Positions 60,845-64,000 of a stretch of DNA of 64,000 nt are shown in pieces (the stretch's first letter is position 1; each line of letters starts with the position of its first letter). The stretch is from contig NVWK01000002.1 of NCBI GenBank assembly GCA_002733605.1, positions 1 through 64,000 of the forward strand, read 5' to 3'. The notes under the pieces are model-generated. The model worked only from the letters and a program-made list of their open reading frames with translations, had not been told where the DNA came from and did no database searches. The stretch is from Robiginitomaculum sp. (GTDB lineage Bacteria; Pseudomonadota; Alphaproteobacteria; Caulobacterales; Maricaulaceae). The translations under genes and the position numbers were made by a program.

Positions 60845-61621
60845 ATGCAATCCATGCCCGAAAATCGAATTGTGCAGGTAGAAAATTTGGAGCTTAAAGT
60901 CCCGATTTTCAAACCAAATGATCGCCATCTTCTGAAAAATCCAATGGGGTTTTTAAGTGATTTGTACTTCACCCATGCAAAACGTAGAATGGTCAAAATT
61001 CTCGATAATATCAGTTTTAATCTAGATATGGGACAACGGCTTGGCGTGATCGGCCCCAATGGAGCCGGCAAAAGCACATTACTAAGGACATTGGCCGGCA
61101 TTTATGCCCCCACCAGCGGGAGCGTCAATATACGCGGTAGCGTAAAAGGTCTCTTCGACATTACACTCGGCATGAACCAAGAAGCGACAGGTCTGGAAAA
61201 CATCTATCTACGATGTCTGCAAATGGGGCTAAAGCTTAATGAAATTACCAGTTTGATCACGGACATTGTCAACTTCTCTGAACTTGAAGAATCGATAGAC
61301 AATCCGTTCCATACCTATTCCTCCGGCATGCGCATGCGGCTCGCTTTTGCAATTTCTACAATGGTCAAACCGGACCTTCTTTTGATGGATGAATGGATCG
61401 GGGCCGGAGATGCAAATTTTCGCGACAAGGTAAAATCTCGTATGGACGCACTGGTTTCCAATAGTCGCGGGCTGGTCTTGGCAACCCACAATACAGGTTT
61501 GATGAAAAGCCTGTGCACCCACGGAATTGTTCTGTCCAAAGGCAGGAACATGTTCTTTGGGGAGATCGATGAAGCTCTTGATTTCTACCAACAGGGCAGA
61601 GCTTCGGGAATCATAATTTAA
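60845..61621 (+). CDS. wzt: ABC polysaccharide exporter ATPase (Wzt/KpsT-like)
   Basis: 258 residues: Walker A GPNGAGKST, signature YSSGMRMRLAFA, Walker B LLLMDEWIGAGD, typical of capsule and O-antigen exporters. N-terminal extension to about residue 50 is basic. No C-terminal carbohydrate-binding domain is present, so it is KpsT/short-Wzt type; the chain end is then probably not recognised by Wzt. ATG 60845 has AGGA upstream; ATG 60827 overlaps wzm. Confidence 0.92.
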   Translation: MQSMPENRIVQVENLELKVPIFKPNDRHLLKNPMGFLSDLYFTHAKRRMVKILDNISFNLDMGQRLGVIGPNGAGKSTLLRTLAGIYAPTSGSVNIRGSVKGLFDITLGMNQEATGLENIYLRCLQMGLKLNEITSLITDIVNFSELEESIDNPFHTYSSGMRMRLAFAISTMVKPDLLLMDEWIGAGDANFRDKVKSRMDALVSNSRGLVLATHNTGLMKSLCTHGIVLSKGRNMFFGEIDEALDFYQQGRASGIII

Positions 61622-61759
61622 CGCAGCCTTACCACCCTGCCGGCTGTGGAAATATTCTGCACAAGAATACCTGCTTGCAATGACATTTCCCGCATGTAAA
61701 ACAGGCTCCAAACATTTCTTACCCACTGGCCCTCAGGGCCTTAATTATGCCTGTTACAT

Positions 61760-62314
61760 ATGAACTTCAAATCCCTCGCTATTCCTGATGTGAAAGTTTT
61801 CACGCCACGCATCATCCAAGATGACCGGGGGTATTTTATGGAAACGTTTAAGGTCACCACCTTTAATCAGGCTGTCGGGCACGAGATTACATTCGTACAA
61901 GACAACCAGTCTTTCTCGAAAGATATATATACCCTACGCGGACTACACTACCAAAGCCCGCCCCACGCCCAAGGCAAATTGATACGTTGTACCCGCGGAA
62001 AAATACTGGATGTCGCCGTAGATGCCCGTAAAAACTCCCCGCATTACGGCCAGCACGTAAAAATAGAATTAAGCGCAGACACTGCCGAACAACTCTGGGT
62101 GCCTGCAGGTTTTTTACACGGATTTGCCACTTTGGCAGCCAACACCGAAGTGCAATATAAGTGTACAGCTTATTATGCGCACGAATGCGACGGAAATGTT
62201 ATGTGGGATGATCCCGAACTGGCCATTGATTGGGGATTTGAGCCCCATAAGGCCGTCATATCGCAAAGAGATGCAAAAGCCTGCACATTTGCAAGTTTCA
62301 ACAGCCCGTTCTAA
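61760..62314 (+). CDS. rfbC: dTDP-4-dehydrorhamnose 3,5-epimerase
   Basis: 184 residues, cupin fold: VKVFTPRIIQDDRGYFMETF, FVQDNQSFSKDIYTLRGLHYQ with the catalytic His, GKLIRCTRGKILDVAVDAR, and PAGFLHGFATLA. It epimerises C3 and C5 in dTDP-L-rhamnose synthesis. It starts the rfb operon, 46 bp before rfbB. ATG 61760 is clear. Confidence 0.96.
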   Translation: MNFKSLAIPDVKVFTPRIIQDDRGYFMETFKVTTFNQAVGHEITFVQDNQSFSKDIYTLRGLHYQSPPHAQGKLIRCTRGKILDVAVDARKNSPHYGQHVKIELSADTAEQLWVPAGFLHGFATLAANTEVQYKCTAYYAHECDGNVMWDDPELAIDWGFEPHKAVISQRDAKACTFASFNSPF

Positions 62315-62360
62315 AAAGAACTGGATCATATAAACCTGACCGACGAAAAAAGGATGCGCA

Positions 62361-63422
62361 ATGAAAATACTTGTTACCGGCGGTGCAGGCTTTATCGGAT
62401 CCGCCCTTATTCGCATGGCAATTGCGCGCGGGCATGAAATCATCAATCTTGACTGCCTTACCTACGCCGCCAATCTAGAAAACCTGAACTCTGTCGCCGA
62501 CAACCCACATTACACATTTGAAAAAGGTGATATTTGCGATATCGCCTTCCTCCAGCACCTATTTGCCAAACATCAACCGGAAGCCATTATGCATTTGGCG
62601 GCCGAATCCCATGTAGACCGCTCCATTGATGGCCCCGCAGCCTTTATCCAAACCAATGTTATCGGCACGTTTAATCTGTTAGATACAGCGAAAACATATT
62701 GGGAGAAACTGAAAGGCGAAAAACGTGATAGATTTCGTTTTCACCATATTTCCACCGATGAGGTTTATGGCGATTTGCAAATCGATGACCCTGCCTTTAG
62801 TGAAACCACCCCCTATGATCCAAGCTCGCCCTACTCTGCCTCCAAAGCTTCCTCGGATCATTTGGTGCGGGCATGGGCACGCACGTATGGCCTCCCGACC
62901 CTGATCACCAATTGCTCCAATAATTACGGCCCCTACCAATTCCCCGAAAAACTCGTCCCTGTTGTCATTTTAAAGGCCCTTTATGGGGCGCCAATTCCTG
63001 TCTACGGCAAAGGTGACAATATTCGGGACTGGTTATATGTGGACGATCACGCAGACGCCCTCCTGTGCGTTCTCGAACAAGGCAAGCTTGGCGAAACCTA
63101 TAATATTGGCGGTAATAATGAACGCACAAATCTGGAACTTGTGCAAACATTGTGCACACTGATGGATGCCCGAAAGCCGGACAATATATCACATGCCGCC
63201 CTGATCAAATTTGTGGCAGACCGTCCCGGGCATGACCAACGTTATGCGATCAATACCGAGAAAATTCATACCGAATTAGGCTGGAAACCCGCGATTGAAT
63301 GGGATGAAGGTTTTGAGAAAACCCTTAACTGGTATCTGGACAACGAAAGCTGGTGGCGCCCCTTGGTGAAAGAAGACGCCTTTGGATCACGCCTTGGACT
63401 AAAAACCAGCGCCGCCACATGA
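62361..63422 (+). CDS. rfbB: dTDP-glucose 4,6-dehydratase
   Basis: 353 residues, extended SDR: NAD motif [36 protein letters not shown] with the catalytic Asp-Glu, [15 protein letters not shown] (Tyr-x3-Lys), and [14 protein letters not shown]. It makes dTDP-4-keto-6-deoxyglucose. The stop overlaps the rfbD start (ATGA). A usual partner, rfbA, would lie beyond the window. Confidence 0.97.
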   Translation: MKILVTGGAGFIGSALIRMAIARGHEIINLDCLTYAANLENLNSVADNPHYTFEKGDICDIAFLQHLFAKHQPEAIMHLAAESHVDRSIDGPAAFIQTNVIGTFNLLDTAKTYWEKLKGEKRDRFRFHHISTDEVYGDLQIDDPAFSETTPYDPSSPYSASKASSDHLVRAWARTYGLPTLITNCSNNYGPYQFPEKLVPVVILKALYGAPIPVYGKGDNIRDWLYVDDHADALLCVLEQGKLGETYNIGGNNERTNLELVQTLCTLMDARKPDNISHAALIKFVADRPGHDQRYAINTEKIHTELGWKPAIEWDEGFEKTLNWYLDNESWWRPLVKEDAFGSRLGLKTSAAT

Positions 63423-64000
63423 AGCTTAATCTCGCCATTCTCGGAAAAACCGGACAGCTCGCCAAAGCCTTAAAACAAAGCGTAGAGACACAAGGCCATT
63501 CGGCCCAATTCTTTGATCGCAAAGCATGCGATCTCAACCAGTCTCCAGAAAAGATACGTGCGTTTATCAACACATTGGATAAACCGGACGTGCTCGTCAT
63601 CGCCGCTGCCTATACGGCCGTCGACGCGGCCGAAAATGACGAAAAAACTGCTTATGCAGTCAATGCCCTTGCGCCAACATACATTGCCGAAGCCTGTGCA
63701 ACGCGCAATATTCCGCTCGTCCATATTTCAACAGATTATGTATTTGCCGGCGATGCCAGCACGCCTTACCCGGTCAACACGGCCGCCGCCCCCATCAATG
63801 TTTACGGCGCCTCCAAACGCGCCGGAGAACAAGGTATATTGAATACAGGCTGTCACGCGGTCATTCTGCGTACATCATGGGTATATGATGGATATAGCAA
63901 AAACTTCATGACAACCATGCTTCGCCTCGCGCAAACCCGCACCTGCATTGATGTGGTCGCCGATCAGATTGGCAGACCAACCTATGCGGGCCATCTCGCC
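63419..64000 (+). CDS. rfbD: dTDP-4-dehydrorhamnose reductase (3' end beyond window)
   Basis: The frame is open from ATG 63419 to the window edge (194 codons). [16 protein letters not shown] is the NADPH motif, [37 protein letters not shown] (Tyr-x3-Lys) and [15 protein letters not shown] complete the RmlD pattern. It reduces the keto group in the last step of dTDP-L-rhamnose. ATGA overlap with rfbB. Confidence 0.95.
   Translation, partial: MKLNLAILGKTGQLAKALKQSVETQGHSAQFFDRKACDLNQSPEKIRAFINTLDKPDVLVIAAAYTAVDAAENDEKTAYAVNALAPTYIAEACATRNIPLVHISTDYVFAGDASTPYPVNTAAAPINVYGASKRAGEQGILNTGCHAVILRTSWVYDGYSKNFMTTMLRLAQTRTCIDVVADQIGRPTYAGHLA

Noticed and set aside
61731..61743. GGCCCT-C-AGGGCC inverted repeat before rfbC, considered as a terminator for the exporter operon.
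   Set aside because: The loop is one base and there is no T-run, so it cannot form a stable terminator hairpin.
1..64000. CRISPR arrays, insertion sequences and rRNA genes.
   Set aside because: No regularly spaced repeats, transposase genes with terminal repeats, or rRNA motifs are seen; the only mobile-element sign is the left-edge integrase.

Overview
The window looks like the chromosome of an alphaproteobacterium, probably a marine, prosthecate-type lineage near Hyphomonadaceae/Maricaulales. That placement is an inference from gene content and protein style; no 16S gene is present. Coding density is high, on both strands, with many ATGA-type overlaps.

Left edge (1-1000): the 5' part of a P4-type tyrosine integrase points away from a tRNA-Leu(GAG) gene, so the window starts at the end of an integrated element that lies to the left. 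Then come housekeeping genes (lipB, two DUF805 membrane proteins, mnmC) and a secreted GIN-domain operon with two palindromic operator-like sites. Next is a complete phage-shock locus: pspF faces a near-perfect sigma-54 promoter that drives two small ORFs absent from ordinary gene calls, then pspA, pspB and pspC.

9.4-36 kb: a WecG/TagA glycosyltransferase; a cobalamin riboswitch followed by a tightly overlapping btuB-btuF-btuC-btuD uptake operon; a YceI lipoprotein, D-aminoacylase-type amidohydrolase and BASS transporter; an ABC-F ATPase; a YceI-cytochrome b561-YceI cluster; an ECF sigma factor with two small membrane proteins and a PPK2; amino acid metabolism and transport; a secreted protein with about eight 23-residue repeats; pterin dehydratase and gluQ; a Rieske oxygenase; an ArsR regulator coupled to alkB; and a pabB-pabC fusion.

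36-55 kb: a divergent NRAMP-like transporter, an HI0933-type flavoprotein and a DegT aminotransferase, followed by a type II secretion system in two opposing arms. The minus arm is gspJ-K-L-M-C-D-I plus a detached gspE; the plus arm is gspF-G-H and a minimal prepilin peptidase. Sulfotransferase, glycosyltransferase and secreted-protein genes lie among them.

55-64 kb: a surface-polysaccharide region. It holds a 1044-residue sulfotransferase/GT2/GT2 fusion, a methyltransferase/P-loop kinase fusion, a Wzm/Wzt-type ABC exporter, and rfbC-rfbB-rfbD for dTDP-rhamnose (rfbD runs off the right edge). Together these suggest an ABC-exported, possibly sulfated and methylated, rhamnose-containing glycan. 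The least described items are the small psp ORFs, the two multidomain fusions, the repeat-rich secreted protein and the GIN operon operators.
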